In this document: piece by piece, positions 29,179-37,364 of the stretch
Position numbering within the stretch: the stretch's first letter is position 1
Layout of the letters: every line of letters begins with the position of its first letter
Assembly: GCA_050955045.1 (NCBI GenBank)
Contig: JBPBQV010000001.1
Coordinates: 1-64,000, forward strand
Direction: 5' to 3'
DNA: 64,000 nucleotides
Origin: Mucilaginibacter_A sp050955045
GTDB taxonomy: Bacteria; Bacteroidota; Bacteroidia; Sphingobacteriales; Sphingobacteriaceae
Notes under the pieces: generated by a model
What the model saw: only the letters and a program-made list of their open reading frames with translations
Databases searched by the model: none
Told to the model about the DNA's origin: nothing
Translations under genes and position numbers: made by a program

Positions 29179-30639
29179 ATGATTTTAAAAGATAAAAAAG
29201 ATTTTGATGCCATTGTAGTTGGTTCCGGCCCAAACGGATTGGCAGCAGCAATTACGTTGCAGCAGCAGGGTTTATCGGTTTTATTGCTGGAAGCAAAATC
29301 TAAAATCGGTGGAGGTTTAAGTTCCGCAGAAGTTACTTTGCCTGGTTTTATGCATGATATCTGCTCCGCTATCCATCCGCTTGCTGCCGGTTCGCCATTT
29401 TTTAAAACTCTGCCGCTGGCCAATTTTGGTCTGGAATATATTTATCCACCTGTTGCTGCCGCACATCCTTTTGATAACGGTACAGCTGCTGCTGTTTTTG
29501 GAACGCCGGAACAAACAGCTTCAAAATTAGGTGTTGATGCGAAAGCGTATCTTAAACTGATTAAACCTTTAGTGCGCAACTGGCCAGGTTTGGCACCTGA
29601 TGTTTTGGGTCCGCTGCATTTCCCCAAACATCCTTTCAACTTAGCGCGTTTTGGTTTGGATGCTTTGCCATCTGCTTTACAAAACGCTAAAAAACTCAGG
29701 ACAAAAGAAGCACGCGGATTGTGGGCCGGAATGGCGGCGCATAGCATTCAGCCTTTATCAAATTTAGCAACATCGGCCATTGCATTGGTTTTAACAGTTA
29801 ACGGACATTTAGGCGGATGGCCGCTTCCGAAAGGCGGTTCTTACAAAATTGCGGATGCGCTGGCTGCTTACTTTATTTCTTTGGGCGGAAAAATCGAAAC
29901 CGGTTTTGAGGTAAAATCATTAGATCAGCTTCCATCTTCTAAAACTGTTTTGTTTGATATCACCCCAAAACAGTTGCTTAAAATTGCTGGTCACCGTTTT
30001 TCTTCCATTTATAAATGGCAGCTCGAAAAATACCGGTACGGCATGGGCGTTTTTAAAATTGACTGGGCTTTAGAGGTGCCAATTCCGTTTACTGCGGAGG
30101 AATGCAAACAAGCCGGAACCATCCATTTAGGCAATACTTTAGAGGAAATTGCTGAAGGAGAAAAGCAAACTTCACGCGGAAAACAAGCAGAAAAACCCTT
30201 TGTGCTGCTTGCCCAGCAAAGCTTGTTTGATACCACGCGCGCGCCGGAAGGAAAACACACCGCCTGGGCTTATTGCCACGTTCCAAACGGCAGCAAAACC
30301 GACATGACGGAAATTATTGAAAAACAGGTAGAACGTTTTGCACCTGGTTTCCGTGATACCATTCTGGCAAAAAACACTATGAATACCGCGCAAATTGAAG
30401 ATTACAACGCCAATTATATTGGTGGTGATATTAACGGCGGCATCATCGATATTAAACAACTGTTTACGCGCCCGGCCTTGCGCTGGTCTCCTTATAAAAC
30501 TGCTGCAAAAGGTTTGTATATCTGTTCATCTTCTACGCCGCCAGGCGGCGGCGTGCATGGCATGTGCGGTTATTATGCCGCAAAAAGGGCGTTAAAAGAA
30601 GTATTCGGATTAAAAGCTTCTCCGTTAAGTTATCAGTAA
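29179..30639 (+). CDS. CrtI/PYROXD2-like FAD-dependent oxidoreductase
   Basis: 486 residues. The Rossmann FAD motif V-V-G-S-G-P-N-G-L-A-A-A is at residues 13-24, followed by the E-A-K-S-K-I-G-G-G-L dinucleotide segment. The C-terminal flavin motif is S-S-S-T-P-P-G-G-G-V-H-G-M-C-G, as in phytoene-desaturase-like and PYROXD2 proteins. No carotenoid genes flank it, so carotenoid desaturation is not supported, and the substrate is unknown. No signal peptide. A partial dispersed-repeat arm (CTAAAAGAAGC) ends 3 bp before the ATG and so occupies the ribosome-binding region. An ATG at 29146 in the same frame runs into a stop after seven codons and cannot be the start. Confidence 0.83.
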   Translation: MILKDKKDFDAIVVGSGPNGLAAAITLQQQGLSVLLLEAKSKIGGGLSSAEVTLPGFMHDICSAIHPLAAGSPFFKTLPLANFGLEYIYPPVAAAHPFDNGTAAAVFGTPEQTASKLGVDAKAYLKLIKPLVRNWPGLAPDVLGPLHFPKHPFNLARFGLDALPSALQNAKKLRTKEARGLWAGMAAHSIQPLSNLATSAIALVLTVNGHLGGWPLPKGGSYKIADALAAYFISLGGKIETGFEVKSLDQLPSSKTVLFDITPKQLLKIAGHRFSSIYKWQLEKYRYGMGVFKIDWALEVPIPFTAEECKQAGTIHLGNTLEEIAEGEKQTSRGKQAEKPFVLLAQQSLFDTTRAPEGKHTAWAYCHVPNGSKTDMTEIIEKQVERFAPGFRDTILAKNTMNTAQIEDYNANYIGGDINGGIIDIKQLFTRPALRWSPYKTAAKGLYICSSSTPPGGGVHGMCGYYAAKRALKEVFGLKASPLSYQ

Positions 30640-30816
30640 TACTGTTTTTATCTACCTAAAATCGGTATAACTTCATACCAATCTATTATACATGAAAACA
30701 GAATTGAGCTAGTTCCCGGTTCGCTCATCATGATTTTAGCACTTGCCGGCCTGCTGCTGCCGGTTTAATATTGATGTTGTAATTAAAGGTTTTGTAAAAG
30801 CATCCCAAAAACCAAC

Positions 30817-31848
30817 TTACATTTTCTGAAGTGTTGATGACCGTACAATCAATTTCGGTTTAATGCTAACCGTTTTATAGATATTGCTGTTAGATGCTTC
30901 TTTTATCTCCTGAAAATAAAGATCAGCAATGGCTTTACCCATTTTTTTACTGTACTGATCAACAGTTGTGATGGAAGGCGTCGTAATCTCACTAAAAGCT
31001 TCGTTAGAGTATCCGCAAATGCCTAAAGCAACCGGAACTTTAAAACCCATTTGTGTAGCTACTTCCAAAACGCCCAGAGCAGAAAAGTCTGATGTAGAAG
31101 CAAATATGGCATCCGGAAGGTTAGTCATGCTCAATAATTTTCGGGTTGCTTTTGCGCCTAATTCTTTTGTCCAGGCATTTTTAATAATGAGTTTATCATC
31201 AACCGGAATTTGAGATTGTTCCAAAGCGCGTAAATAGCCCGCTTTTCTTTGCCGAAAAATAGCCAGGTTTTGCGGCCCTTCCAGCAAAGCAACTCTGTTG
31301 TAACCTTGATTAATCATGTGCGAAACAGCATCAAATGCGCCTTGCTCATTATCGTTTATTACTTTATAGGTTTCCAGCTCCTGTGCCACACGATCAAACT
31401 GAATCAGTTGTATTCCTTGTGATAAAGCGTTTTTTAAATGATCACTATTATGATGTTCTGCCGAAATTGAAATCACGATACAACCCACATGCTGGTTAAT
31501 CAAAGCTTCTACACATTGCACTTCGCGTTCGTGTGATTCGTTGGATTGGCAGATGATTAAATTATAACCGTTTTTGTAAGTAACTTCTTCCAGTCCGGCA
31601 ATTACATTAGAAAAAAAGTTTTGGTTAATCCGCGGTACTACTACACCAATTGTTTGGCTCTGGCCCTTGCGCAGGTTAGAAGCGAGGTAATTTTGTTTGT
31701 AGTTAAGCTCTCCGGCTGTTTTTAAAATTAATTCTTTCGTAGCAGCACTAACTTTGCTGCTGTTGTTTAAAGCCCTGGAAACTGATGATGCTGCAATGTT
31801 TAGCTTTCGTGCTATATCGTGAATAGTGGGACGTTTAGGACTTTTCAT
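30817..31848 (-). CDS. LacI-family repressor, probable xylose/xylan regulator
   Basis: 343 residues from the ATG at 31846-31848. An upstream ATG at 31884 would add 12 hydrophobic residues and overlap the operator, so I reject it. Residues 3-50 are the LacI DNA-binding domain (P-T-I-H-D-I-A-R-K-L-N-I-A-A-S-S-V-S-R-A-L-N). The rest is the periplasmic-binding-like effector domain (I-G-V-V-V-P-R near 63). It is divergent from xylB-xylA, with a perfect palindrome GCAATCGATTGC in the gap and again upstream of susC. I infer autoregulation and control of xylAB and the xylan locus by xylose or a derivative. An exact dispersed-repeat 11-mer (30896-30906) lies in codons near the C-terminus. Confidence 0.9.
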   Translation of the reverse strand: MKSPKRPTIHDIARKLNIAASSVSRALNNSSKVSAATKELILKTAGELNYKQNYLASNLRKGQSQTIGVVVPRINQNFFSNVIAGLEEVTYKNGYNLIICQSNESHEREVQCVEALINQHVGCIVISISAEHHNSDHLKNALSQGIQLIQFDRVAQELETYKVINDNEQGAFDAVSHMINQGYNRVALLEGPQNLAIFRQRKAGYLRALEQSQIPVDDKLIIKNAWTKELGAKATRKLLSMTNLPDAIFASTSDFSALGVLEVATQMGFKVPVALGICGYSNEAFSEITTPSITTVDQYSKKMGKAIADLYFQEIKEASNSNIYKTVSIKPKLIVRSSTLQKM

Positions 31849-31880
31849 AAAAACTGTTAAAATAATAAATAAAATTATGG

Positions 31881-31892
31881 GCAATCGATTGC
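31881..31892. promoter_or_regulatory. LacI-type operator in the regulator/xylB divergent promoter
   Basis: The perfect 12-bp palindrome GCAATCGATTGC has the central CG expected of LacI/PurR-family operators. It lies 33 bp before the regulator ATG and 12 bp before a -7 box for xylB, so binding would cover the -33 region of xylB. The identical sequence occurs at 43349-43360. Confidence 0.8.
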
Positions 31893-31903
31893 AATATTTT
31901 TAT

Positions 31904-31911
31904 TATTTTTG
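31904..31911 (+). promoter_or_regulatory. Candidate -7 box of xylB
   Basis: TATTTTTG is an exact TAnnTTTG match 50 bp before the xylB ATG and just downstream of the operator. No clear TTTG is seen at the -33 position, which would lie inside the operator. Confidence 0.45.
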
Positions 31912-31961
31912 TTTCAACAAAATAAAACCTCATTCCGCAACCATATTTTTTACAAGCAAAC

Positions 31962-33437
31962 ATGTTATTATTAGGTATAGATATTGGCACGTCATCCGTA
32001 AAAGTTTCTGTTCTGGATGCCGTTTCGCAAACTACTTTAACTTCAGCACAATTTCCGGAACAAGAAGCAGAAATTATTTCGCTGCAGCCGGGTTGGGCAG
32101 AACAATCGCCAGAGCTTTGGTGGGAACACACGCAACAGGCTATCGCAGCTTGTAATCAATCTGGTAAATACAATCCGCAGGATATTGCAGCAATCGGAAT
32201 TGCTTACCAGATGCACGGTTTGGTTTTGGTTGATAAAAACCAGAAAGTATTGCGGAACAGCATTATTTGGTGCGATAGCCGCGCCGTTGAAACTGGAAAC
32301 GCAGCTTTTGAAGCAATTGGAGAAGAGAAAAGCTTGTCGCATCTGCTAAATTCTCCCGGAAACTTTACCGCTTCTAAATTAGCCTGGGTAAAAAAAAATG
32401 AGCCAAAAAAATACGCGGCTATTGATAAAATAATGCTGCCGGGAGATTTTATCGCCATGAAACTCACCGGCGAAATTACTACATCGGTTTCTGCCCTTTC
32501 CGAAGGTATTTTTTATGATTTTATCAGCAATAATATTTCTGATGATGTGGTTGATTATTTTGATTTTAACCGAGATTTATTTCCGCCGATTCAACCTGTT
32601 TTTTCTATTCACGGAACCGTAAAACCGGATGTAGCACAAAATTTAGGCCTTAAAAACAGCATTCCAGTTTCTTATAAAGCCGGAGATCAGCCTAATAATG
32701 CTTTATCCCTTAACGTTTTAAAACCAGGGGAAGTTGCTGCAACAGCCGGAACTTCCGGCGTAATTTATGGCGTGAGCGATCAGTTGGTTTACGATCAGCA
32801 ATCGCGTGTAAACACTTTTGCACACGTAAATTATGCAGCAAACGAAATCCGGACAGGCGTTTTATTGTGCATCAACGGAACCGGAAGCATGAACCGCTGG
32901 GCAAAAAGCCTTTTTGGCAGTAGTATTTCTTATCAGCAAATGAACGATGAAGCCAGGCAAATTGCTGCCGGAAGTGATGGTTTACTGGTTTTACCCTTTG
33001 GAAATGGTGCCGAGCGAATGTTGAACAACCGTCAGTTTGGTGCACAAATAAATGGAATTGATGTAAACCGGCACAACCGGGCACATATTTTCCGGGCCGT
33101 ACAGGAAGGAATTGCCTGCGCTTTCCGCTATGGTTTAGATATTATGCGCGAGAATGGCATGTATCCAACCGTAATCCGTGCCGGAAAAGCAAACATGTTT
33201 ATGAGTGATATTTTTACTGAAACCTTTGTAAACGCAACAGGCGTACCGGTAGAATTATATAAAAATGATGGCAGCGCAGGTGCAGCTTTAGGCGCAGGTA
33301 TTGGAGCCGGAATTTTTGCTTCTCCGGAAGAAGCTTTTAACAACATGCAACCCGTTCAAAAAATTGAACCAGTAAACAAAGCATTTGAACCTGTTTATCA
33401 GCAATGGAAAGCCTTGTTGGATAAGCAATTGAAGTAA
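31962..33437 (+). CDS. xylB: Xylulokinase
   Basis: 491 residues of FGGY-family kinase. It phosphorylates D-xylulose to xylulose 5-phosphate for the pentose phosphate pathway. The N-terminal phosphate-1 loop D-I-G-T-S-S-V-K is at residues 7-14. The substrate region has I-A-Y-Q-M-H-G-L-V, with W-C-D-S-R near 104-108. The catalytic Asp is in K-A-G-D-Q-P-N-N-A near 242. The ATP-binding part has A-G-T-S-G-V and G-S-A-G-A-A-L-G-A-G. It is followed 56 bp later by xylA with no terminator between, so the two form an operon. It is controlled by the divergent LacI-type regulator. Confidence 0.95.
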   Translation: MLLLGIDIGTSSVKVSVLDAVSQTTLTSAQFPEQEAEIISLQPGWAEQSPELWWEHTQQAIAACNQSGKYNPQDIAAIGIAYQMHGLVLVDKNQKVLRNSIIWCDSRAVETGNAAFEAIGEEKSLSHLLNSPGNFTASKLAWVKKNEPKKYAAIDKIMLPGDFIAMKLTGEITTSVSALSEGIFYDFISNNISDDVVDYFDFNRDLFPPIQPVFSIHGTVKPDVAQNLGLKNSIPVSYKAGDQPNNALSLNVLKPGEVAATAGTSGVIYGVSDQLVYDQQSRVNTFAHVNYAANEIRTGVLLCINGTGSMNRWAKSLFGSSISYQQMNDEARQIAAGSDGLLVLPFGNGAERMLNNRQFGAQINGIDVNRHNRAHIFRAVQEGIACAFRYGLDIMRENGMYPTVIRAGKANMFMSDIFTETFVNATGVPVELYKNDGSAGAALGAGIGAGIFASPEEAFNNMQPVQKIEPVNKAFEPVYQQWKALLDKQLK

Positions 33438-33493
33438 TATTTAAAACCAATTTATCATAAAAACTAAAACAATCATTAATTAATTTTTAAATT

Positions 33494-34825
33494 ATGGGAA
33501 ACATAGTAACAGGAGAAAAAGAGTTTTTTAAAGGTCTGGGGCAGATCCAGTTTGAAGGTTTAGAATCTGATAATCCTTTAGCTTTCCGTTGGTACGATGA
33601 AAACCGCGTTGTTGCTGGCAAGACCATGAAAGAGCATTTTAAATTTGCAGGTGCTTACTGGCATTCTTTCGTGGGTAACGGCGGCGATCCGTTTGGTGGT
33701 GCTACGCATATCTTCCCTTGGGATGAAAAAGCTGATGCAATTGAACGCGCAAAAGATAAAATGGATGCCGCATTCGAGTTTTTCACTAAAATGAATTTGC
33801 CTTACTACTGTTTCCACGATGTGGATGTGGTAGATTATGGTGATAACGTTGCAGAAAACGAACAACGTTTGCAAACGATGGTAGCATATGCCAAAGAAAA
33901 ACAAGCACAAAGTGGTGTAAAATTACTTTGGGGAACTGCGAACTTGTTTTCACATCGCCGTTACATGAACGGTGCTTCTACCAATCCTGATTTCCATGTT
34001 TTAGCGCACGGCGCAGCACAGGTAAAATGTGCTTTGGATGCAACCATTGCTTTAGGCGGAGAAAATTATACTTTTTGGGGAGGACGCGAAGGTTACATGA
34101 CTTTGCTGAATACCAACATGAAACGCGAGCAGGAGCATTTTGCAAAATTCCTGCATGCTGCGAAAGATTATGCCCGTAAACAAGGCTTTAAAGGAAGCTT
34201 TTTTATCGAGCCAAAACCAGCAGAACCAACCAAACACCAGTATGATTTTGATGCTGCAACCGTTTTCGGCTTCCTGCAGAAATATGATTTGCTGAATGAT
34301 TTTTCTTTAAACTTGGAAACCAACCATGCAACTTTAGCTGGCCATACTTTCCAACATGAATTGCAGGTTGCTGTTGATAATGGACTTTTGGGTTCTATCG
34401 ATGCTAACCGTGGCGATATGCAAAACGGTTGGGATACCGATCAGTTCCCGAATGATATCAACGAACTGACCGAATGTATGCTGATTATTTTAGAAGGCGG
34501 CGGCATTAAATACGGTGGTGTAAACTTTGATGCCAAGATCAGAAGAAACTCAACTGATCCGTCTGATTTGTTTACGGCACACGTTGGCGGCATGGATATT
34601 TTTGCCCGCGCTTTGGTTACTGCAGATAACATCCTGCAAAAATCAGATTACAAAACCATCCGCGAAAACCGTTATGCTTCTTTTGATGGCGGAAAAGGTA
34701 AAGAGTTTGAAGAAGGCAAATTGTCTTTAGAAGATTTGCGCAACTACGCTGCCGAAAATGGCGAACCTGCAACCATCAGTGGCAAACAAGAATATTTGGA
34801 GAATTTGATTAACCGTTATATTTAA
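33494..34825 (+). CDS. xylA: Xylose isomerase
   Basis: 443 residues, the class II (longer) xylose isomerase. It converts D-xylose to D-xylulose in the cytoplasm. The TIM barrel shows the catalytic His in Y-C-F-H-D-V-D near residue 102 and G-T-A-N-L-F-S-H-R-R-Y-M. Metal ligands are in F-I-E-P-K-P (Glu, near 237), N-L-E-T-N-H-A (Glu and His), H-E-L, and G-D-M-Q-N-G-W-D-T-D-Q-F-P (Asp residues). It is the second gene of xylBA and ends at a hairpin terminator derived from the dispersed repeat. All residues needed for activity are visible. Confidence 0.97.
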   Translation: MGNIVTGEKEFFKGLGQIQFEGLESDNPLAFRWYDENRVVAGKTMKEHFKFAGAYWHSFVGNGGDPFGGATHIFPWDEKADAIERAKDKMDAAFEFFTKMNLPYYCFHDVDVVDYGDNVAENEQRLQTMVAYAKEKQAQSGVKLLWGTANLFSHRRYMNGASTNPDFHVLAHGAAQVKCALDATIALGGENYTFWGGREGYMTLLNTNMKREQEHFAKFLHAAKDYARKQGFKGSFFIEPKPAEPTKHQYDFDAATVFGFLQKYDLLNDFSLNLETNHATLAGHTFQHELQVAVDNGLLGSIDANRGDMQNGWDTDQFPNDINELTECMLIILEGGGIKYGGVNFDAKIRRNSTDPSDLFTAHVGGMDIFARALVTADNILQKSDYKTIRENRYASFDGGKGKEFEEGKLSLEDLRNYAAENGEPATISGKQEYLENLINRYI

Positions 34826-34844
34826 TCAACGATTTTTTGGTGGT

Positions 34845-34877
34845 AAAAGAAGCATCTGGCGAAAGTTGGATGCTTTT
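34845..34877 (+). terminator. xylA terminator built from a dispersed-repeat arm
   Basis: AAAAGAAGCATC (34845-34856) pairs with GATGCTTTTTT (34868-34878) with one G-T pair, ending in a T-run. GGTGGT before it resembles the repeat's GGTG edge. It lies 20 bp after the xylA stop. Confidence 0.75.
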
Positions 34878-34928
34878 TTGGTTCTCGGGCGTAAGTATAT
34901 TGAATTTGGTTTATCTTGTTATAGAATT

Positions 34929-35768
34929 ATGAATAACTATTTGATGATTCAACGCTTAAAAAAGAATTTTAACGAATTAGAATTTGTTAAACATCATTCT
35001 AAATTGTTTAAATACAGAAAATGGAAGGATCATATATATGATCAAAAGGTTCTGTTAGCAAATGAATTGTATTTTCCTGAACCCGAAACATTTAATAATG
35101 ATAATGATCCAAATGACTGTATTATAAGTTTAAAGAAATTATCGCAATTAGAAATCGAGGTAGGTTTAAGTAATTTTTACAAGAAACAGCATCCTCGTTA
35201 TAATGATTCTGCAATTATAAAGATTGTGCAAAACCATCTTAAATTTCACTTTAAAGATTATGAAGCTTTGGACAAACGGTTTAAACAAGAGGATAAAGCT
35301 TTCGACAAGAAAATGGGTGTTTTATGCTTGACTCATGACCCATTAAATTATAAAATGTGGGAACAATATGGCGACAATTATACCGGAATATGTTATGGAT
35401 TTAAAAGCGTTAATTTATACAATGATTTAAGTAAAAACAGCCCTGTAACGGCAGGAAAAGTTCTATATTCTACTCCAAAACCAGAATGGAATCCGTTCGA
35501 TCAGCCAGAAATAAATGTATTTAGAAGAATATACTGTAAAGATTCAAAATACAAATTTGAAAAAGAATACAGATTAAAGAAAACTAGTGTTGTTAACCGT
35601 ATTTCACATTTCCAAGATTCCACTTTAGAATGTATATTCTTGGGAGCTTCTATGGCAGAAGCTGATAAGGTAGATATTATTAAAATTATAAAAGACAGAA
35701 ACTTAACTATTAAAGTATATCAGTGTGCATTTCACACAAATAATCAGTTATCCTATTTTCAAATTTAA
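34929..35768 (+). CDS. DUF2971 family protein
   Basis: 279 residues from the ATG at 34929. The same frame is open from 34866, but that would place the start inside the xylA terminator. The first segment, about residues 10-55, is basic, then L-A-N-E-L-Y-F-P-E-P-E-T-F-N-N-D-N-D-P-N-D-type sequence follows. The hallmark C-L-T-H-D-P-L-N-Y-K-M-W-E-Q-Y-G-D-N-Y near residue 138 and G-I-C-Y-G-F-K are typical of DUF2971. Such proteins occur sporadically beside mobile or defence genes, but no activity is established. It has no signal peptide, and its codon use looks more AT-rich than xylA beside it, hinting at later acquisition. Only the family call is firm. Confidence 0.75.
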   Translation: MNNYLMIQRLKKNFNELEFVKHHSKLFKYRKWKDHIYDQKVLLANELYFPEPETFNNDNDPNDCIISLKKLSQLEIEVGLSNFYKKQHPRYNDSAIIKIVQNHLKFHFKDYEALDKRFKQEDKAFDKKMGVLCLTHDPLNYKMWEQYGDNYTGICYGFKSVNLYNDLSKNSPVTAGKVLYSTPKPEWNPFDQPEINVFRRIYCKDSKYKFEKEYRLKKTSVVNRISHFQDSTLECIFLGASMAEADKVDIIKIIKDRNLTIKVYQCAFHTNNQLSYFQI

Positions 35769-35832
35769 ACAAATCAAATTTTAAATTTGAATAGTCATGT
35801 ATTGTAAAGTAGAATCAATCTAGCGACTGCCA

Positions 35833-36039
35833 TTACTTTCTATTAGGCAATTTAACCGCCTTTAACATTTTATTCACCTTTTTCAATTTTCTAAGAAAAA
35901 GCACTTTATTACGATATTTTTCAAGAGATTGATCAATTCTTACAATAGGTACTTTTCGGTTGTTCAATTCTTGTACTGTTTTTATAAAGCGCAATCTAAT
36001 AAATTTAGCTACTGTTTTTATCGATAAATTTTCAAACAA
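35833..36039 (-). CDS. Small basic hypothetical protein
   Basis: 68 residues, very rich in Lys and Arg (about a quarter of the chain), predicted mostly helical, with no signal peptide or Cys. Nothing in it is recognised. It stands between the DUF2971 gene and the CDF transporter in an AT-rich patch. It could be a real small nucleic-acid-binding protein or chance coding of AT-rich DNA. I list it only because no other gene explains this stretch. Confidence 0.25.
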   Translation of the reverse strand: MFENLSIKTVAKFIRLRFIKTVQELNNRKVPIVRIDQSLEKYRNKVLFLRKLKKVNKMLKAVKLPNRK

Positions 36040-36162
36040 ATCCTCTTATTGAAAGGAAAACCAACAGTTTTTTGGTTTGATTAAGTTTGATCAAAATTCT
36101 AATCCTGTAAAAATTGTTATTATAAAAACAAACTTCCTTTAAGCCAATTACTATGCTACAAT

Positions 36163-37083
36163 ATGGCTTCATCCAAACTTTCCATTTATAGCGCACTTGC
36201 TGCAAACCTGCTGATTTCAGTTACTAAATTTATTGCCGGAGCGATCAGTAACAGTTCGGCGATGATCTCCGAAGGAATTCATTCCATGGTAGATACCGTT
36301 AATGAACTTTTGTTGCTGCTTGGTTTGCACCGAAGTAAAAAAGAACCTGATGCCTCGCATCCTTTTGGTTACGGTAAAGAACTTTATTTTTGGTCGTTCA
36401 TCGTTTCGATTCTGATATTCGGACTGGGCGGCGGCATTTCCATTTATCAGGGAATCAGCCATATTATAAAGCCGGAAGAGGTTGGCGATCCTACAATCAG
36501 TTATATTGTATTGGGCTTGTCTATTGTGTTTGAAAGCATATCGCTGATTGTTGCTTTAAAAGAGTTTAACCGGTTAAGAGGCGAACAATCCTGGTGGCAA
36601 GCCATTGTAAAAAGTAAAGACCCAACCAGCTTTTTGGTTTTATTTGAAGATAGCGCTGCTGTTGCAGGTTTGTTTATCGTGCTCATTTGCACTTATTTAA
36701 ATCATCACTTCCACCTTCCGTATCTGGATGGCGTAGCATCATTGTTGGTTGGCCTACTGCTGGTAGCGGTTTCATCTATATTGGCGCGGGAAAGCCGAAG
36801 TTTATTGATGGGCGAAGGTATTGCCCAGGATAGTAAAAAGAAGATAAGTGTTTTGGTAGAAAAAGATTCAGCGGTTATCAAGGTGATGTATATTCTTTCT
36901 ACTTACCAATCACCGGAAGAAGTTGTTTTAATGCTTATTGTTGCTTTTGAGGAAAACCTGAACACACAAGAAATTAACGAAGCAATATACCGGATCAGGG
37001 AAGCTGTAAAACAAGAATTTAAGTTAGTGCGCTTCGTTATGGTACAACCGGAGACGATTCAGCATACTTCTTTTATGGAGTAA
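36163..37083 (+). CDS. Cation diffusion facilitator (CDF) transporter
   Basis: 306 residues. About six membrane helices occupy residues 8-215 (A-L-A-A-N-L-L-I-S-V near 8, S-F-I-V-S-I-L-I-F-G-L-G near 78, V-L-G-L-S-I-V-F near 112, and further helices near 165 and 190). Family motifs are S-E-G-I-H-S-M-V-D-T at 40-49 (the His/Asp metal pair), H-P-F-G-Y-G-K-E near 66, and F-E-D-S-A-A-V-A-G near 162. The cytosolic C-terminal domain (residues 216-306) fits the ferredoxin-like CDF dimer domain. It exports divalent cations such as Zn, Mn or Fe in exchange for protons. The metal is uncertain. No linked regulator is present. Confidence 0.9.
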   Translation: MASSKLSIYSALAANLLISVTKFIAGAISNSSAMISEGIHSMVDTVNELLLLLGLHRSKKEPDASHPFGYGKELYFWSFIVSILIFGLGGGISIYQGISHIIKPEEVGDPTISYIVLGLSIVFESISLIVALKEFNRLRGEQSWWQAIVKSKDPTSFLVLFEDSAAVAGLFIVLICTYLNHHFHLPYLDGVASLLVGLLLVAVSSILARESRSLLMGEGIAQDSKKKISVLVEKDSAVIKVMYILSTYQSPEEVVLMLIVAFEENLNTQEINEAIYRIREAVKQEFKLVRFVMVQPETIQHTSFME

Positions 37084-37163
37084 AAAACAAGGTTTTCTAC
37101 ATTTTGATAATTGCAAAAAAGCAATCACTTTAAAGGCAAATTATTCATTCCGAATTTTAGGTA

Positions 37164-37203
37164 GTAAAAGAAGCATCCAATGAAAATCAGATGCTTCTTT
37201 TAC
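37164..37203 (-). terminator. Perfect hairpin of dispersed-repeat arms closing the PIN module
   Basis: GTAAAAGAAGCATC (37164-37177) and GATGCTTCTTTTAC (37190-37203) make a perfect 14-bp stem with a 12-nt loop. The stop codon of the small ORF (37200-37202) lies inside the stem. The AATTTTAGGTA next to the left arm matches the inner edge of long-class elements. Confidence 0.75.
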
Positions 37204-37364
37204 AATTGACCAATCCGCTTAGTTTTGCTTTCAGACAATTGCTTTTGGATATATGCTTTCAATTCCTCAAATGTCATATTTTGAGTTTCCAAACTGATTT
37301 TGTTTCTGGTTTCACGCATCATATTTACGGCATCAAATGCTTTTTCTTTTTTAGTCATCTCCAT
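37200..37364 (-). CDS. 54-residue putative antitoxin-like partner of the PIN protein
   Basis: The ATG at 37362-37364 opens a 54-codon frame ending at 37200. Its first 14 bases overlap the end of the PIN gene in another frame, so translation is probably coupled. It begins M-E-M-T-K-K-E-K-A-F-D-A-V and continues with M-M-R-E-T-R-N-K-I-S and M-T-F-E-E-L-K-A-Y-I, a charged helical protein. Similar F-D-A-V-x-M-M-R proteins accompany VapC-like toxins, as I recall the family; that is knowledge-based, not searched. The partner follows the toxin, whereas VapB usually precedes VapC. It ends in a hairpin made of dispersed-repeat arms. Confidence 0.65.
   Translation of the reverse strand: MEMTKKEKAFDAVNMMRETRNKISLETQNMTFEELKAYIQKQLSESKTKRIGQL

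Noticed and set aside
29179..30639. Phytoene desaturase (crtI) as a specific call
   Set aside because: No crtB or other carotenoid gene is adjacent and the motifs fit PYROXD2-like proteins equally well.
30712..30768. Short open stretch encoding a Leu/Ala-rich peptide after the CrtI-like gene
   Set aside because: Too short, no start with context, and no recognisable homology. Possibly a gene remnant but unsupported.
31849..31884. Longer start (ATG at 31884) for the LacI-family regulator
   Set aside because: The extra 12 residues are hydrophobic, absent from LacI proteins, and their DNA overlaps the operator. The ATG at 31848 begins a standard DNA-binding domain.
34676..34690. GCTTCTTTTGATGG in xylA as a repeat copy
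   Set aside because: It encodes the R-Y-A-S-F-D-G segment usual in xylose isomerases and differs from the family motif, so it is ordinary coding sequence.
34866..34928. Longer start (ATG at 34866) for the DUF2971 gene
   Set aside because: It lies inside the xylA terminator hairpin. The ATG at 34929 leaves a domain of normal length.
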